Shown here one piece after another: positions 36,951-45,821 of a stretch of 64,000 nt of DNA. The notes below the pieces were generated by a model. That model did not search any database and was not told where the DNA came from. It was given only the letters and a program-made list of their open reading frames with translations. The DNA comes from Streptomyces showdoensis (GTDB lineage: Bacteria > Actinomycetota > Actinomycetes > Streptomycetales > Streptomycetaceae). Made by a program: the position numbers and the translations under genes. Each line of letters opens with the position of its first letter. Position 1 is the stretch's first letter. Location: positions 4,211,501-4,275,500 of the forward strand of contig NZ_BAAAXG010000026.1 in NCBI RefSeq assembly GCF_039535475.1, given 5' to 3'.

Positions 36951-38180
36951 TCAGCCGCCGAACTCCTGCAGACCCTTCAGGGCCTGGTCGAGCAGCGCCT
37001 GGCGGCCCTCCAGCTCGCGGGCGAGCTTGTCGGCCTTGGCGTCGTTGCCGGCGGCACGGGCCGTGTCGATCTGCTTCTGCAGCTTGTCGACCGCGTCCTG
37101 GAGCTGGCCGGTCAGACCCGCGGCGCGGGCCCGCGCCTCCGGGTTGGTGCGGCGCCACTCGGCCTCCTCGGCCTCCTGGATCGCCCGCTCCACCGCGTGC
37201 ATCCGGCCCTCGACCTTCGGGCGGGCGTCCCGCGGCACGTGGCCGATGGCCTCCCAGCGCTCGTTGAGGGAACGGAAGGCCGCGCGGGCCGCCTTCAGGT
37301 CCGACACCGGCACCAGCTTCTCGGCCTCGACGGCGAGCTCCTCCTTGAGCTTGAGGTTCTCGGTCTGCTCCGCGTCCCGCTCGGCGAAGACCTCGCCACG
37401 GGCCGCGAAGAAGACGTCCTGGGCGCCGCGGAAGCGGTTCCACAGCTCGTCCTCGTGCTCGCGCTGGGCGCGGCCCGCCGCCTTCCAGTCCGCCATCAGC
37501 TCGCGGTAACGGGCGGCCGTCGTCCCCCAGTCGGTCGAGTTCGAGAGCGCCTCGGCCTCGGCGACCAGCTTCTCCTTGGCCTTGCGGGCGTCCTCGCGCT
37601 GCGCGTCGAGCGCCGCGAAGTGGGCCTTGCGGCGCTTGGAGAAGGCCGAGCGGGCGTGCGAGAAGCGGTGCCACAGCTCGTCGTCCGACTTGCGGTCCAG
37701 GCGGGGCAGGCCCTTCCAGGTGTCCACGAGCGCGCGGAGCCGCTCGCCCGCGGCGCGCCACTGCTCGCTCTGCGCCAGCTCCTCGGCCTCGGTGACCAGG
37801 GTCTCCTTGGCGGAGCGCGCCTCGTCGGCCTGCTTCGCCTTCTGGACCTTCCGCTCCTCGCGGCGGGACTCGACCGCCTCGGTCAGCTTGTCGAGCCGGG
37901 TCGACAGCGCGGCCAGGTCGCCCACCGCGTGGTGCTCCCGGACCTGCTCGCGGATGTGCTCGATCGCCGCCTGGGCGTCCTTCGCCGAGAGGTCGGTGGT
38001 CCTCACCCGCTTCTCGAGGAGGCCGATCTCGACCACCAGGCCCTCGTACTTGCGCTCGAAGTAGGCCAGCGCCTCCTCAGGGGTGCCGGCCTGCCACGAT
38101 CCGACGACCTGCTCGCCCTCGGCCGTACGCACGTACACGGTGCCCGTCTCGTCGACGCGGCCCCACGGGTCGCTGCTCAC
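36951..38180 (-). CDS. DUF349 domain protein
   Basis: A 409-residue, highly charged, almost wholly helical protein. DUF349 repeats recur at about residues 130-200, 205-270 and 280-350 (for example ELWHRFSHARSAFSKRRKAHF and ELWNRFRGAQDVFFAARGEVF). The C-terminus is a coiled coil (LTGQLQDAVDKLQKQID). The molecular function of DUF349 is unknown; the shape suggests a scaffold or nucleic-acid-associated protein. GTG 38180 has GAGGAGG 5 nt upstream. TAGATT at 38299-38304 could be its -10, giving a leader of more than 100 nt. Confidence 0.9.
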   Translation of the reverse strand: MSSDPWGRVDETGTVYVRTAEGEQVVGSWQAGTPEEALAYFERKYEGLVVEIGLLEKRVRTTDLSAKDAQAAIEHIREQVREHHAVGDLAALSTRLDKLTEAVESRREERKVQKAKQADEARSAKETLVTEAEELAQSEQWRAAGERLRALVDTWKGLPRLDRKSDDELWHRFSHARSAFSKRRKAHFAALDAQREDARKAKEKLVAEAEALSNSTDWGTTAARYRELMADWKAAGRAQREHEDELWNRFRGAQDVFFAARGEVFAERDAEQTENLKLKEELAVEAEKLVPVSDLKAARAAFRSLNERWEAIGHVPRDARPKVEGRMHAVERAIQEAEEAEWRRTNPEARARAAGLTGQLQDAVDKLQKQIDTARAAGNDAKADKLARELEGRQALLDQALKGLQEFGG

Positions 38181-38196
38181 AGCGCCTCCTCACCAT

Positions 38197-38229
38197 GATG
38201 CCGTCGCGGGGGCTCCGCCCCCTGGCATC
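38197..38229 (-). other. hairpin in the leader of the DUF349 gene
   Basis: GATGCC / GGCATC outer stem encloses GGGGG / CCCCC with a CTCCG loop, directly upstream of the GTG start. It might affect translation or be an attenuator; no leader peptide is obvious. Confidence 0.4.
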
Positions 38230-38298
38230 GTCCACGGATTCCCGGCGGGTCTCGCCCGCCCTCCACAGCCCGGCCGACGGCCGGCGCTGCACAACGCC

Positions 38299-38304
38299 AA
38301 TCTA
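38299..38304 (-). promoter_or_regulatory. possible -10 box of DUF349 gene
   Basis: TAGATT on the minus strand, 119 nt before the start; a weak -35 (GCGGAC) lies about 19 nt further upstream. Confidence 0.35.
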
Positions 38305-38389
38305 GGCGAACGGCGGCCCGGCTGTCCGCACTCAGCACGACCGAAATTCAACGGTCACGCGCGGGTGCGGCCGCCGGGCCGCCGTCGCG

Positions 38390-39175
38390 TCACTTCTTGC
38401 TGACGACGGCCTTCTCGATGGTGACGCCCTTCTGCGGCGCACCGTCGCCCGCGCCGCCCTGGACGCCGGCCTTCGCCACGTCCTCGACGACCTTGAGGCC
38501 CGCCGCGTCGAAGGTGCCGAACGGGGTGTAGTTCGGCGGCAGCTTCGTGTCCTTGTAGACGAGGAAGAACTGGCTGCCGCCGGTGTTCGCACCCGCGTTG
38601 GCCATGGCGACCGTGCCCTTCGGGTACGTGACGGAGCCGTCCGCGCCCGCCTTGCCGAGCCCGTTCAGGTTCTCGTCCGGGATCACGTAACCCGGGCCGC
38701 CGGTGCCGTCGCCCTTCGGGTCGCCGCACTGGAGCACGAAGATGCCCGAGGTGGTGAGGCGGTGGCACTTGGTGCCGTCGAAGTACTTCTTGTCCGCGAG
38801 GTGCTTGAAGGAGTTCACGGTGTGCGGGGCCTTGGCCGCGTCCATCGTGATCGTGATGTCGCCCTGGTTGGTCTTCAGGGCCATCGTGTACGAGGCCTTC
38901 TTGTCCACCGACATGGCCGGCTCGGGCTGCGAGGACGTGCTCTGCTCCGGGCTCGGGGTGTTGGTGGGCTCGGTCGCCGCGTTGTCGCTCTTCTTGTCGT
39001 CGCCGGACAGCGCCACCGAGAGGTAGACCGCACCGCCCGCGGCGATCACCACCGCGAGCGAGGCGGCGATGACGCTGTTCCGGCGCGACCTGCGCCGCGC
39101 GTCCGCACGCCGCTGCTGCTGACGCTGGTACTTGTCCCTGGCGAGCTGCCGCCGCCGCTGATCGCTGGTGACCAC
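38390..39175 (-). CDS. membrane-anchored peptidyl-prolyl cis-trans isomerase, cyclophilin type
   Basis: A 261-residue protein with a basic cytoplasmic N-terminus (RRRQLARDKYQRQQQRRADARRRSRR), one membrane helix (VIAASLAVVIAAGGAVYLSVAL, about 34-56), a Thr/Pro/Ser linker and an extracellular cyclophilin domain (about 90-261). Cyclophilin signatures are NSFKHLADKKYFDGTKCHR, GTVAMANAGANTGGSQFF and YTPFGTF. It probably helps fold secreted proteins. GTG 39175 has GGAG 8 nt upstream. Divergent from the glyoxalase-II-like gene. Confidence 0.9.
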   Translation of the reverse strand: MVTSDQRRRQLARDKYQRQQQRRADARRRSRRNSVIAASLAVVIAAGGAVYLSVALSGDDKKSDNAATEPTNTPSPEQSTSSQPEPAMSVDKKASYTMALKTNQGDITITMDAAKAPHTVNSFKHLADKKYFDGTKCHRLTTSGIFVLQCGDPKGDGTGGPGYVIPDENLNGLGKAGADGSVTYPKGTVAMANAGANTGGSQFFLVYKDTKLPPNYTPFGTFDAAGLKVVEDVAKAGVQGGAGDGAPQKGVTIEKAVVSKK

Positions 39176-39328
39176 CGGGTCCGCTCCTTGTCGATCGTCT
39201 GTTCTGTCCTGGCCGGGTGTGCCCGTACCGTATACGGGTTGGCTGTGGAATACGCAGCGCCGGTAGGCTCTGACCCGCTGCATTCCGTTTCGCCGCAGCC
39301 TTCTGCCGGACGACAAATAAGGACGATC

Positions 39329-40036
39329 GTGCTGATTGCCGGGTTCCCCGCCGGGGCCTGGGGCACCAACTGCTACGTGGTCGCCCCCGCCGCAGGCGAG
39401 GAGTGCGTCATCATCGACCCGGGCCACCAGGCCGCCCAGGGAGTCGAGGAGACGCTCAGGAAGCATCGGCTCAAGCCCGTCGCCGTGGTCCTCACCCATG
39501 GCCACATCGACCACGTCGCCTCCGTCGTCCCGGTCTGCGGCGCCCATGACGTGCCCGCGTGGATCCACCCCGACGACCGGTACATGATGAGCGACCCGGA
39601 GAAGGCCCTCGGCCGCTCCATCGGGATGCCCCTCATGGGCGAGCTGACCGTGGGCGAGCCGGACGACGTGCGCGAGCTCACCGACGGCGCCCTGCTGAAG
39701 CTGGCCGGACTGGAGCTCTCCGTCGCGCACGCGCCCGGTCATACCAAGGGGTCGGTGACCTTCCGGACCCCCGAGACCACGGAGATCCCCTCCGTGTTCT
39801 TCTCCGGGGACCTGCTGTTCGCCGGCTCCATCGGACGCACCGACCTGCCCGGCGGTGACATGGACGAGATGCTCGGTTCGCTGGCCCGCGTGTGCCTGCC
39901 GCTCGACAACTCGACCGTGGTGCTGTCGGGGCACGGTCCCCAGACGACCATCGGCCAAGAGCGCGCCACCAACCCCTATCTGCGGCAGGTGGCGGCCGGC
40001 CTCGGGAGTGCCGAAGCTCCCCGACGAGGAATGTGA
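39329..40036 (+). CDS. MBL-fold hydrolase, glyoxalase II-like
   Basis: A 235-residue metallo-hydrolase. The zinc motif is HGHIDH in [14 protein letters not shown]; further ligands are His in [11 protein letters not shown], Asp in [21 protein letters not shown], and His in [13 protein letters not shown]. This layout is that of the hydroxyacylglutathione hydrolase-like group, common next to relA/hisS in actinobacteria; in an organism without glutathione the thiol partner would differ. GTG 39329 is preceded by a weak GGA. hisS follows after 10 nt. Confidence 0.88.
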   Translation: MLIAGFPAGAWGTNCYVVAPAAGEECVIIDPGHQAAQGVEETLRKHRLKPVAVVLTHGHIDHVASVVPVCGAHDVPAWIHPDDRYMMSDPEKALGRSIGMPLMGELTVGEPDDVRELTDGALLKLAGLELSVAHAPGHTKGSVTFRTPETTEIPSVFFSGDLLFAGSIGRTDLPGGDMDEMLGSLARVCLPLDNSTVVLSGHGPQTTIGQERATNPYLRQVAAGLGSAEAPRRGM

Positions 40037-40046
40037 CGAGATCCAC

Positions 40047-41309
40047 GTGAGCACCTTCAAGGCCCCCAAGGGCACGTACGACCTGATCCCGCCGTACTCG
40101 GCGAAGTACCTCGCGGTCCGCGAGGCCATCTCCGGCCCGCTGCGCACGGCCGGCTACGGCTACGTCGAGACCCCCGGCTTCGAGGACGTCAACCTCTTCG
40201 CCCGCGGCGTCGGCGAGTCCACCGACATCGTCACCAAGGAGATGTACGCCTTCGAGACCAAGGGCGGCGACAAGCTCGCCCTGCGCCCCGAGGGCACCGC
40301 CTCCGTGCTGCGCGCGGCCCTGGAGGCCAGCCTGCACAAGCAGGGCAACCTGCCGGTCAAGCTCTGGTACTCCGGCTCGTACTACCGCTACGAGCGCCCG
40401 CAGAAGGGCCGCTACCGGCACTTCTCCCAGGTCGGCGCCGAGGCGATCGGCGCCGAGGACCCGGCGCTCGACGCCGAGCTGATCATCCTGGCCGACCAGG
40501 CCTACCGCTCGCTCGGCCTGCGGAACTTCCGCATCCTGCTGAACTCGCTCGGCGACAAGGAGTGCCGCCCCGTCTACCGCGAGGCCCTGCAGTCCTTCCT
40601 GCGCGGCCTCGACCTGGACGAGGAGACCCTGCGCCGGGCCGAGATCAACCCGCTGCGCGTCCTGGACGACAAGCGCGAGGCCGTGCAGAAGCAGCTGGCC
40701 GACGCCCCGCTGCTGCGCGACTACCTGTGCGACGCGTGCAAGGCGTACCACGAGGAGGTGCGCGCCCTGATCACCGCGGCGGGCGTGGTCTTCGAGGACG
40801 ACACCAAGCTGGTGCGCGGCCTGGACTACTACACCCGCACCACCTTCGAGTTCGTGCACGACGGTCTCGGCTCGCAGTCGGCGGTCGGCGGCGGCGGGCG
40901 CTACGACGGCCTCTCCGAGATGATCGGCGGCCCGGTGCTCCCCTCCGTGGGCTGGGCGCTCGGCGTCGACCGCACCGTCCTCGCCCTGGAGGCGGAGGGC
41001 GTGGAGCTCGACCTCCCGGCCGCCACCAGCGTCTTCGCGGTGGCCCTCGGCGAGGAGGCCCGCCGGGTCCTCTTCGGCAAGGTCACCGAGCTGCGCAAGG
41101 CCGGCGTCGCGGCCGACTTCGCCTTCGGCGGCAAGGGCCTGAAGGGCGCCATGAAGGACGCCAACCGCTCCGGCGCCCGCTTCGCGGTCGTCGCCGGCGA
41201 GCGGGACCTGGCCGAGGGCGTCGTCCAGCTCAAGGACATGGAGTCCGGCGAGCAGGGTCCGGTCGCGCTCGACGCTCTGGTCGACGCGGTGAAGGCCAAG
41301 CTGGCCTGA
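40047..41309 (+). CDS. hisS: histidine--tRNA ligase
   Basis: A 420-residue class II synthetase. Motif 2 is [23 protein letters not shown] and the histidine-binding motif [15 protein letters not shown] is present, followed by [15 protein letters not shown] (motif 3 region) and the C-terminal anticodon-binding domain. GTG 40047 lies 10 nt after the hydrolase stop, so the two genes are likely co-transcribed. No T-box-like leader is seen. Confidence 0.96.
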   Translation: MSTFKAPKGTYDLIPPYSAKYLAVREAISGPLRTAGYGYVETPGFEDVNLFARGVGESTDIVTKEMYAFETKGGDKLALRPEGTASVLRAALEASLHKQGNLPVKLWYSGSYYRYERPQKGRYRHFSQVGAEAIGAEDPALDAELIILADQAYRSLGLRNFRILLNSLGDKECRPVYREALQSFLRGLDLDEETLRRAEINPLRVLDDKREAVQKQLADAPLLRDYLCDACKAYHEEVRALITAAGVVFEDDTKLVRGLDYYTRTTFEFVHDGLGSQSAVGGGGRYDGLSEMIGGPVLPSVGWALGVDRTVLALEAEGVELDLPAATSVFAVALGEEARRVLFGKVTELRKAGVAADFAFGGKGLKGAMKDANRSGARFAVVAGERDLAEGVVQLKDMESGEQGPVALDALVDAVKAKLA

Positions 41310-41322
41310 CCGCCCACCGTGC

Positions 41323-41367
41323 CGAGCCGGGGCCCGGTCCGCGTCACGCGGACCGGGCCCCGGCTCG
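41323..41367 (+). terminator. terminator after hisS
   Basis: Perfect 21-bp stem starting CGAGCCGGGGCCCGG with a 3-nt loop, 13 nt past the hisS stop. Confidence 0.85.
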
Positions 41368-41532
41368 TCTCCGTCCGTGTGCTCGTCTCCGTTCCGTGTT
41401 CCTCTCCGCGCTCGGTCACGGGCCCGCTCGCTTACCCGGCGCGAACGCGGCCCGTGACACCCTGTGCGGCACAATGACCGTGCCACGGTCAGCCGAACGA
41501 GCCCAGCGCACGAGAAGAGCGAGCAGAGCGAC

Positions 41533-42159
41533 ATGACGAAAGCAGCGGCCGCGAACGAGACCGCCGTGCGGGACGAACCCCGCACCATCGGCGCCAGCCG
41601 CGCCTTCGCCTGGCTCCTGGTGGTCACCGGAGCGGCCGGCCTGCTCGCCGCGTGGGTCATCACGATCGACAAGATCAAACTGCTGGAGGACCCGAACTTC
41701 ACCCCGGGCTGCAGCCTCAACCCGATCGTCTCCTGCGGCAACATCATGAAGAGCGAGCAGGCCTCGGTCTTCGGCTTCCCCAACCCGATGCTCGGCCTCG
41801 TCACGTACGCCATGGTGATCGCGATCGGCGTGGGCCTGCTGGCCGGCGCCCGCTACCGCCGCTGGTACTGGCTCGGCCTCAACGCGGGCACGCTCTTCGG
41901 GGTCGGCTTCTGCACCTGGCTGATGTACCAGTCGCTGTACGAGATCAACTCGCTCTGCCTGTGGTGCTGCCTGGCCTGGGTCGCCACCATCGTCATGTTC
42001 TGGTACACCACCTCGCACAACGTGCGCCAGGGCGTGATCCGCGCCCCGGGCGGCGTGCGCACCTTCTTCGACGAGTTCACCTGGGTGCTGCCGGTGCTGC
42101 ACATCGGGATCATCGGCATGCTGATCCTGACCCGCTGGTGGGACTTCTGGACCAGCTGA
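41533..42159 (+). CDS. vitamin K epoxide reductase family protein
   Basis: A 208-residue VKOR homologue with five membrane segments. The redox cysteines are Cys60 and Cys68 in the first loop and C142-L-W-C145 in LCLWCCLAWV. Bacterial VKOR passes electrons from disulfide-forming proteins to quinone, so it acts in extracytoplasmic disulfide bond formation. There is no fused thioredoxin domain. ATG 41533 is chosen by family length; upstream in-frame codons lack support. No DsbA partner with a signal peptide is encoded nearby. Confidence 0.9.
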   Translation: MTKAAAANETAVRDEPRTIGASRAFAWLLVVTGAAGLLAAWVITIDKIKLLEDPNFTPGCSLNPIVSCGNIMKSEQASVFGFPNPMLGLVTYAMVIAIGVGLLAGARYRRWYWLGLNAGTLFGVGFCTWLMYQSLYEINSLCLWCCLAWVATIVMFWYTTSHNVRQGVIRAPGGVRTFFDEFTWVLPVLHIGIIGMLILTRWWDFWTS

Positions 42160-42187
42160 CGCCGGCCGCGCTGTCGGTGCGGTGACC

Positions 42188-42193
42188 TAGGCT
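42188..42193 (+). promoter_or_regulatory. -10 box of leaderless rarA
   Basis: TAGGCT is 2 nt before ATG 42196 but 8 nt before GTG 42202, which favours a leaderless start at the GTG. Confidence 0.45.
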
Positions 42194-42201
42194 TCATGAC
42201 C

Positions 42202-43557
42202 GTGGAGCCCGATCTCTTTACCGCAGCCGCCGAAGAACGCCAGGAGAAGGATCCGGCCAGCAGCCCGCTGGCCGTCCGGATGCGCCCGCGCACCCTCGAC
42301 GAGGTCGTGGGCCAGCGGCACCTGCTCAAGCCGGGCTCGCCGCTGCGCCGACTCGTCGGCGACGGTGACGGAGGCCCGGCCGGCGCCTCCTCCGTGATCC
42401 TGTGGGGCCCGCCCGGCATCGGGAAGACCACCCTCGCGTACGTGGTCTCGAAGGCGACGAACAAGCGCTTCGTCGAGCTCTCCGCGATCACCGCGGGCGT
42501 CAAGGAGGTCCGCGCGGTCATCGACGGCGCCCGGCGCGCCGTCGGGGGCTACGGCAAGGAGACCGTCCTCTTCCTCGACGAGATCCACCGCTTCTCCAAG
42601 GCCCAGCAGGACTCCCTCCTGCCTGCCGTGGAGAACCGCTGGGTCACCCTCATCGCCGCCACCACGGAGAACCCGTACTTCTCGGTGATCTCCCCGCTGC
42701 TCTCCCGCTCGCTGCTGCTCACCCTGGAGCCGCTCACCGACGAGGACCTGAGCGGGCTCATGCGCCGGGCCCTGGAGGAGGAGCGCGGGCTCGGCGGGGC
42801 CGTCACCCTGCCCGAGGACGCCGAGGCCCATCTGCTCCGGATCGCCGGCGGCGACGCCCGGCGCGCCCTGACGGCCCTGGAGGCGGCCGCGGGCGCCGCC
42901 CTGGCCAAGCAGGAGGCGGAGATCACCCTGGAGACGGTCGAGGAGACCGTCGACCGGGCCGCCGTGAAGTACGACCGGGACGGCGACCAGCACTACGACG
43001 TGGCCAGCGCCCTGATCAAGTCGATCCGCGGTTCGGACGTGGACGCGGCGCTGCACTACCTGGCCCGGATGATCGAGGCGGGGGAGGACCCCCGGTTCAT
43101 CGCCCGGCGGCTGATGATCTCGGCGAGCGAGGACATCGGCCTCGCCGATCCGAACGCGCTGCCGCTCGCGGTGGCGGCCGCCCAGGCCGTCGCGATGATC
43201 GGCTTCCCTGAGGCGGCGCTGACCCTCAGCCACGCCACCATCGCCCTGGCCCTCGCCCCGAAGTCGAACGCGGCGACGAACGCGATCTTCGCCGCCCAGG
43301 CCGACGTCCGCAACGGCCTCGCGGGTCCGGTCCCGCAGCATCTGCGCGACGGCCACTACAAGGGCGCCGCCAAGCTGGGCCACGCCCAGGGGTACGTGTA
43401 CCCCCACGACGTCCCGGGCGCGATCGCCTCCCAGCAGTACGCCCCGGATCCGGTCCACGGCAAGCGCTACTACGAGCCGACCCGTTACGGGGCGGAGGCG
43501 CGGTACGCGGACGTGGTGGAGAAGGTGCGGGAGCGCCTGAAGGGCGAGGGCGGCTGA
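42202..43557 (+). CDS. rarA: replication-associated recombination protein RarA
   Basis: A 451-residue AAA+ ATPase of the RarA/MgsA/WRNIP1 family that acts at stalled replication forks. Walker A is [12 protein letters not shown], Walker B is [12 protein letters not shown], sensor 1 [13 protein letters not shown]; the C-terminal tetramerisation part carries [17 protein letters not shown] and [16 protein letters not shown] 42202 is preferred on the leaderless argument; ATG 42196 adds two residues. VKOR lies upstream, 42 nt away. Confidence 0.93.
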   Translation: MEPDLFTAAAEERQEKDPASSPLAVRMRPRTLDEVVGQRHLLKPGSPLRRLVGDGDGGPAGASSVILWGPPGIGKTTLAYVVSKATNKRFVELSAITAGVKEVRAVIDGARRAVGGYGKETVLFLDEIHRFSKAQQDSLLPAVENRWVTLIAATTENPYFSVISPLLSRSLLLTLEPLTDEDLSGLMRRALEEERGLGGAVTLPEDAEAHLLRIAGGDARRALTALEAAAGAALAKQEAEITLETVEETVDRAAVKYDRDGDQHYDVASALIKSIRGSDVDAALHYLARMIEAGEDPRFIARRLMISASEDIGLADPNALPLAVAAAQAVAMIGFPEAALTLSHATIALALAPKSNAATNAIFAAQADVRNGLAGPVPQHLRDGHYKGAAKLGHAQGYVYPHDVPGAIASQQYAPDPVHGKRYYEPTRYGAEARYADVVEKVRERLKGEGG

Positions 43558-43564
43558 GCGCTCC

Positions 43565-43570
43565 TACGCT
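43565..43570 (+). promoter_or_regulatory. -10 box of leaderless HNH gene
   Basis: TACGCT is 6 nt before ATG 43577 and 8 nt after the rarA stop. Confidence 0.5.
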
Positions 43571-43576
43571 CGGACC

Positions 43577-44263
43577 ATGATCCGTACGGTCTGTGCGCTC
43601 GTGCTGGCGGGCGCCGCGCTCACCGGGTGCGGCCCCCCGGCCGACGCGGGCCGCGCGTCGCCGGTGCCGGTCGTCGGCTCGCCCGGCTTCCCGCCCGCCG
43701 CCGCGGAGGCCCGCCGGCAGCTGGCGCGGCTCCCGGTGGCCTGGGGCGAACACTGGCAGACCTACGAGCGGGTCCGCTTCGGCGGCAGCTGGTCCGACGA
43801 CACCGACGCCCCCGGCGGCCGCAACGGCTGCGACACCCGCGACGACGTGCTGCGCCGGGACCTGGGCGAGCTCCGCACGGGGGACCGCGACCCGTGCGTG
43901 GTCCTCTCGGGCGTCCTGGTCGACCCGTACACCGGCAAGCGGCTGCCGTACGCGTACCGCAAGGCCTCCCAGATCCAGACCGACCACGTCGTGGCCCTCG
44001 CTGCCGCCTGGCGGGCCGGTGCCTGGGCGTGGACGGATGCGCGCCGGCTCGCGTACGCCAACGACCTGGACGTGCTGCTCGCCACCGACAAGCCGACCAA
44101 CCTGGACAAGAGCTCCAAGACGCCCGACAAGTGGCGGCCGCCGCGCCGGGAGTACTGGTGCGAGTACGGCCGGCGGTGGACCGGGATCAAGGCCAAGTAC
44201 GGTCTGACGGTCTCGCCGCCGGAGAAGAAGGCGGTGGAGGAGCTGCTGGCCACCTGTCCGTGA
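43577..44263 (+). CDS. HNH endonuclease family lipoprotein
   Basis: A 228-residue secreted protein. The N-terminus is a lipoprotein signal with lipobox LTGC (Cys18). The nuclease part has the DH of the HNH core at Asp136-His137 (QIQTDHVVAL), then ANDLDVLLATDKPTNLDKSSK, which supplies the Asn and further polar residues, and a late REYWCEYGRRW segment. It belongs to the DUF1524/GmrSD-C-like HNH group and probably cuts DNA or RNA outside the cell. Target unknown. ATG 43577 is leaderless by its TACGCT box. Confidence 0.85.
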   Translation: MIRTVCALVLAGAALTGCGPPADAGRASPVPVVGSPGFPPAAAEARRQLARLPVAWGEHWQTYERVRFGGSWSDDTDAPGGRNGCDTRDDVLRRDLGELRTGDRDPCVVLSGVLVDPYTGKRLPYAYRKASQIQTDHVVALAAAWRAGAWAWTDARRLAYANDLDVLLATDKPTNLDKSSKTPDKWRPPRREYWCEYGRRWTGIKAKYGLTVSPPEKKAVEELLATCP

Positions 44264-44270
44264 CCGGGGG

Positions 44271-44966
44271 TCAGGAGCGGGCGGCCTCGAAGAGGCGGTG
44301 GATCTCTCGGCGCAGTCCGGAGAGGTCCTGGACCGGCCGGGGGAAGTCGAAGCGCGCGTCGAAGCAGGCGTCGGGGCCGGCGCTGAAGCGGACCCGCAGC
44401 CCGAAGCGGTCCAGGGCGAGCGGGGCGACGTCACGGGTGGGGACCAGAGTGGCGGCGTGCGCGCCGAGCAGCGCGGTCAGCTCGCGCATCCGGTCGTCGT
44501 GGGCCGCGTGCAGGTGCTGCAGGAGCTCGGTCTCGTGGACCCGCAGCGGATCGGGGACGGCCGCCGCGAACTCCTCCGGGTCGACCTCGCCGCAGCCCCA
44601 CAGGTCGTCCACGTCGGCCGCGCCGACCTCCAGGCGCAGCATCATCCGGCCGGGCTCCGCGATCCCGGGCACGCAGGTGAGCCAGCCGGAGATCCAGGCC
44701 CGGCCGCGGATACGGTGGGGGACCGAGACGGGGGCGACGTCCGTGAGCTCCAGCACGACCGGCAGCTCGTCGTCCTGAGCGTGGGTGGCCGCCCGTACCG
44801 GCGGCGCGTCCGCCGGGAAGAGCAGGAAGACCTCGCCGTCGGGTCCGACCGCGCGGGCCTCGGGGGAGAGCTGCTCGGGACGGTGCCCGGAGGCCCCCGG
44901 AATCAGCAGCACCGCGGAGCATGTACTCTGTACGAGAGTTCGTGTGCGCTCGGCTGCTGACGGCAT
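44271..44966 (-). CDS. DUF2470 domain protein
   Basis: A 231-residue protein of the DUF2470 group, whose fold is shared with the C-terminal part of HugZ-type haem-utilisation proteins and split-barrel oxidases. The N-terminal half is a flavin-reductase-like barrel (SAVLLIPGA, then RAWISGWLTCVPG) and the C-terminal half carries HAAHDDRMRELTALLGA and DRFGLRVRF. ATG 44966 is chosen because the in-frame stretch up to 45116 has low third-position GC; ATG 45116, with AAGGAG 5 nt upstream, is the alternative. An iron box at 45131-45149 lies upstream, so iron regulation is likely. Confidence 0.75.
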   Translation of the reverse strand: MPSAAERTRTLVQSTCSAVLLIPGASGHRPEQLSPEARAVGPDGEVFLLFPADAPPVRAATHAQDDELPVVLELTDVAPVSVPHRIRGRAWISGWLTCVPGIAEPGRMMLRLEVGAADVDDLWGCGEVDPEEFAAAVPDPLRVHETELLQHLHAAHDDRMRELTALLGAHAATLVPTRDVAPLALDRFGLRVRFSAGPDACFDARFDFPRPVQDLSGLRREIHRLFEAARS

Positions 44967-45130
44967 CCGTGCGAGATCAAGCCCGTTTGGACGCGGCTGA
45001 CCATGAGCTGATCGGACCTCCGTCGCATCGATGCCCTCCACGGCTTCCGTGGATGAAAGTGCATCGGTCTTTGTGCTGCCGTCCGTGATGCGTGTGGTGT
45101 TCCCCGGGCGAGACATGCGATCTCCTTGAG

Positions 45131-45149
45131 TAAGGTGAGCCTAACCTAA
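45131..45149 (-). promoter_or_regulatory. iron box (DmdR1/IdeR-type operator)
   Basis: On the minus strand TTAGGTTAGGCTCACCTTA matches the 19-bp actinobacterial iron-box consensus TTAGGTTAGGCTAACCTAA at 17 positions. It lies between the divergent DUF2470 gene and rpsD. On the minus strand it also fills the gap between a TTGTAG and a TACTCA, which could be -35 and -10. Confidence 0.75.
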
Positions 45150-45172
45150 CCTACAACGGAGGTCTGGAGAAC

Positions 45173-45787
45173 GTGCCTAACCAGTCGCGTCCCAAGGTCA
45201 AGAAGTCCCGTGCGCTCGGCATTGCGCTGACGCCGAAGGCCGTCAAGTACTTCGAGGCCCGCCCCTACCCGCCGGGCGAGCACGGCCGTGGCCGCAAGCA
45301 GAACTCGGACTACAAGGTCCGTCTGCTCGAGAAGCAGCGTCTGCGCGCCCAGTACGACATCAGCGAGCGCCAGATGGCCCGCGCCTACGACCGCGCGAAG
45401 AAGGCCGAGGGCAAGACGGGCGAGGCGCTGGTCGTCGAGCTCGAGCGTCGCCTCGACGCCCTGGTCCTGCGTTCGGGCATCGCCCGCACCATCTACCAGG
45501 CCCGTCAGATGGTCGTCCACGGCCACATCCAGGTCAACGGCACCAAGGTCGACAAGCCGTCGTTCCGCGTCCGTCCCGACGACGTCGTGATGGTCCGCGA
45601 GCGCAGCCGCACCAAGCCGCTGTTCGAGGTCGCCCGTGAGGGTGGCTTCGCCGCCGACGGTGAGACCCCGCGCTACCTGCAGGTCAACCTGAAGGCCCTG
45701 GCCTTCCGCCTCGACCGCGACCCGAACCGCAAGGAAATCCCGGTCATCTGCGACGAGCAGCTGGTCGTCGAGTACTACGCCCGCTGA
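45173..45787 (+). CDS. rpsD: 30S ribosomal protein S4
   Basis: A 204-residue S4 of the zinc-free form. The S4 RNA-binding domain holds [34 protein letters not shown]. It nucleates 30S assembly at 16S rRNA and is a known autoregulator. GTG 45173 is preceded by GGAGG at 45158-45162 and GGAG closer in. It stands alone, away from the alpha operon, as usual in Streptomyces. Codon use is highly biased as expected for a strongly expressed gene. Confidence 0.97.
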   Translation: MPNQSRPKVKKSRALGIALTPKAVKYFEARPYPPGEHGRGRKQNSDYKVRLLEKQRLRAQYDISERQMARAYDRAKKAEGKTGEALVVELERRLDALVLRSGIARTIYQARQMVVHGHIQVNGTKVDKPSFRVRPDDVVMVRERSRTKPLFEVAREGGFAADGETPRYLQVNLKALAFRLDRDPNRKEIPVICDEQLVVEYYAR

Positions 45788-45821
45788 TCCCAGCACGGCA
45801 GTAGTACCGCCCCCGCGGTGT

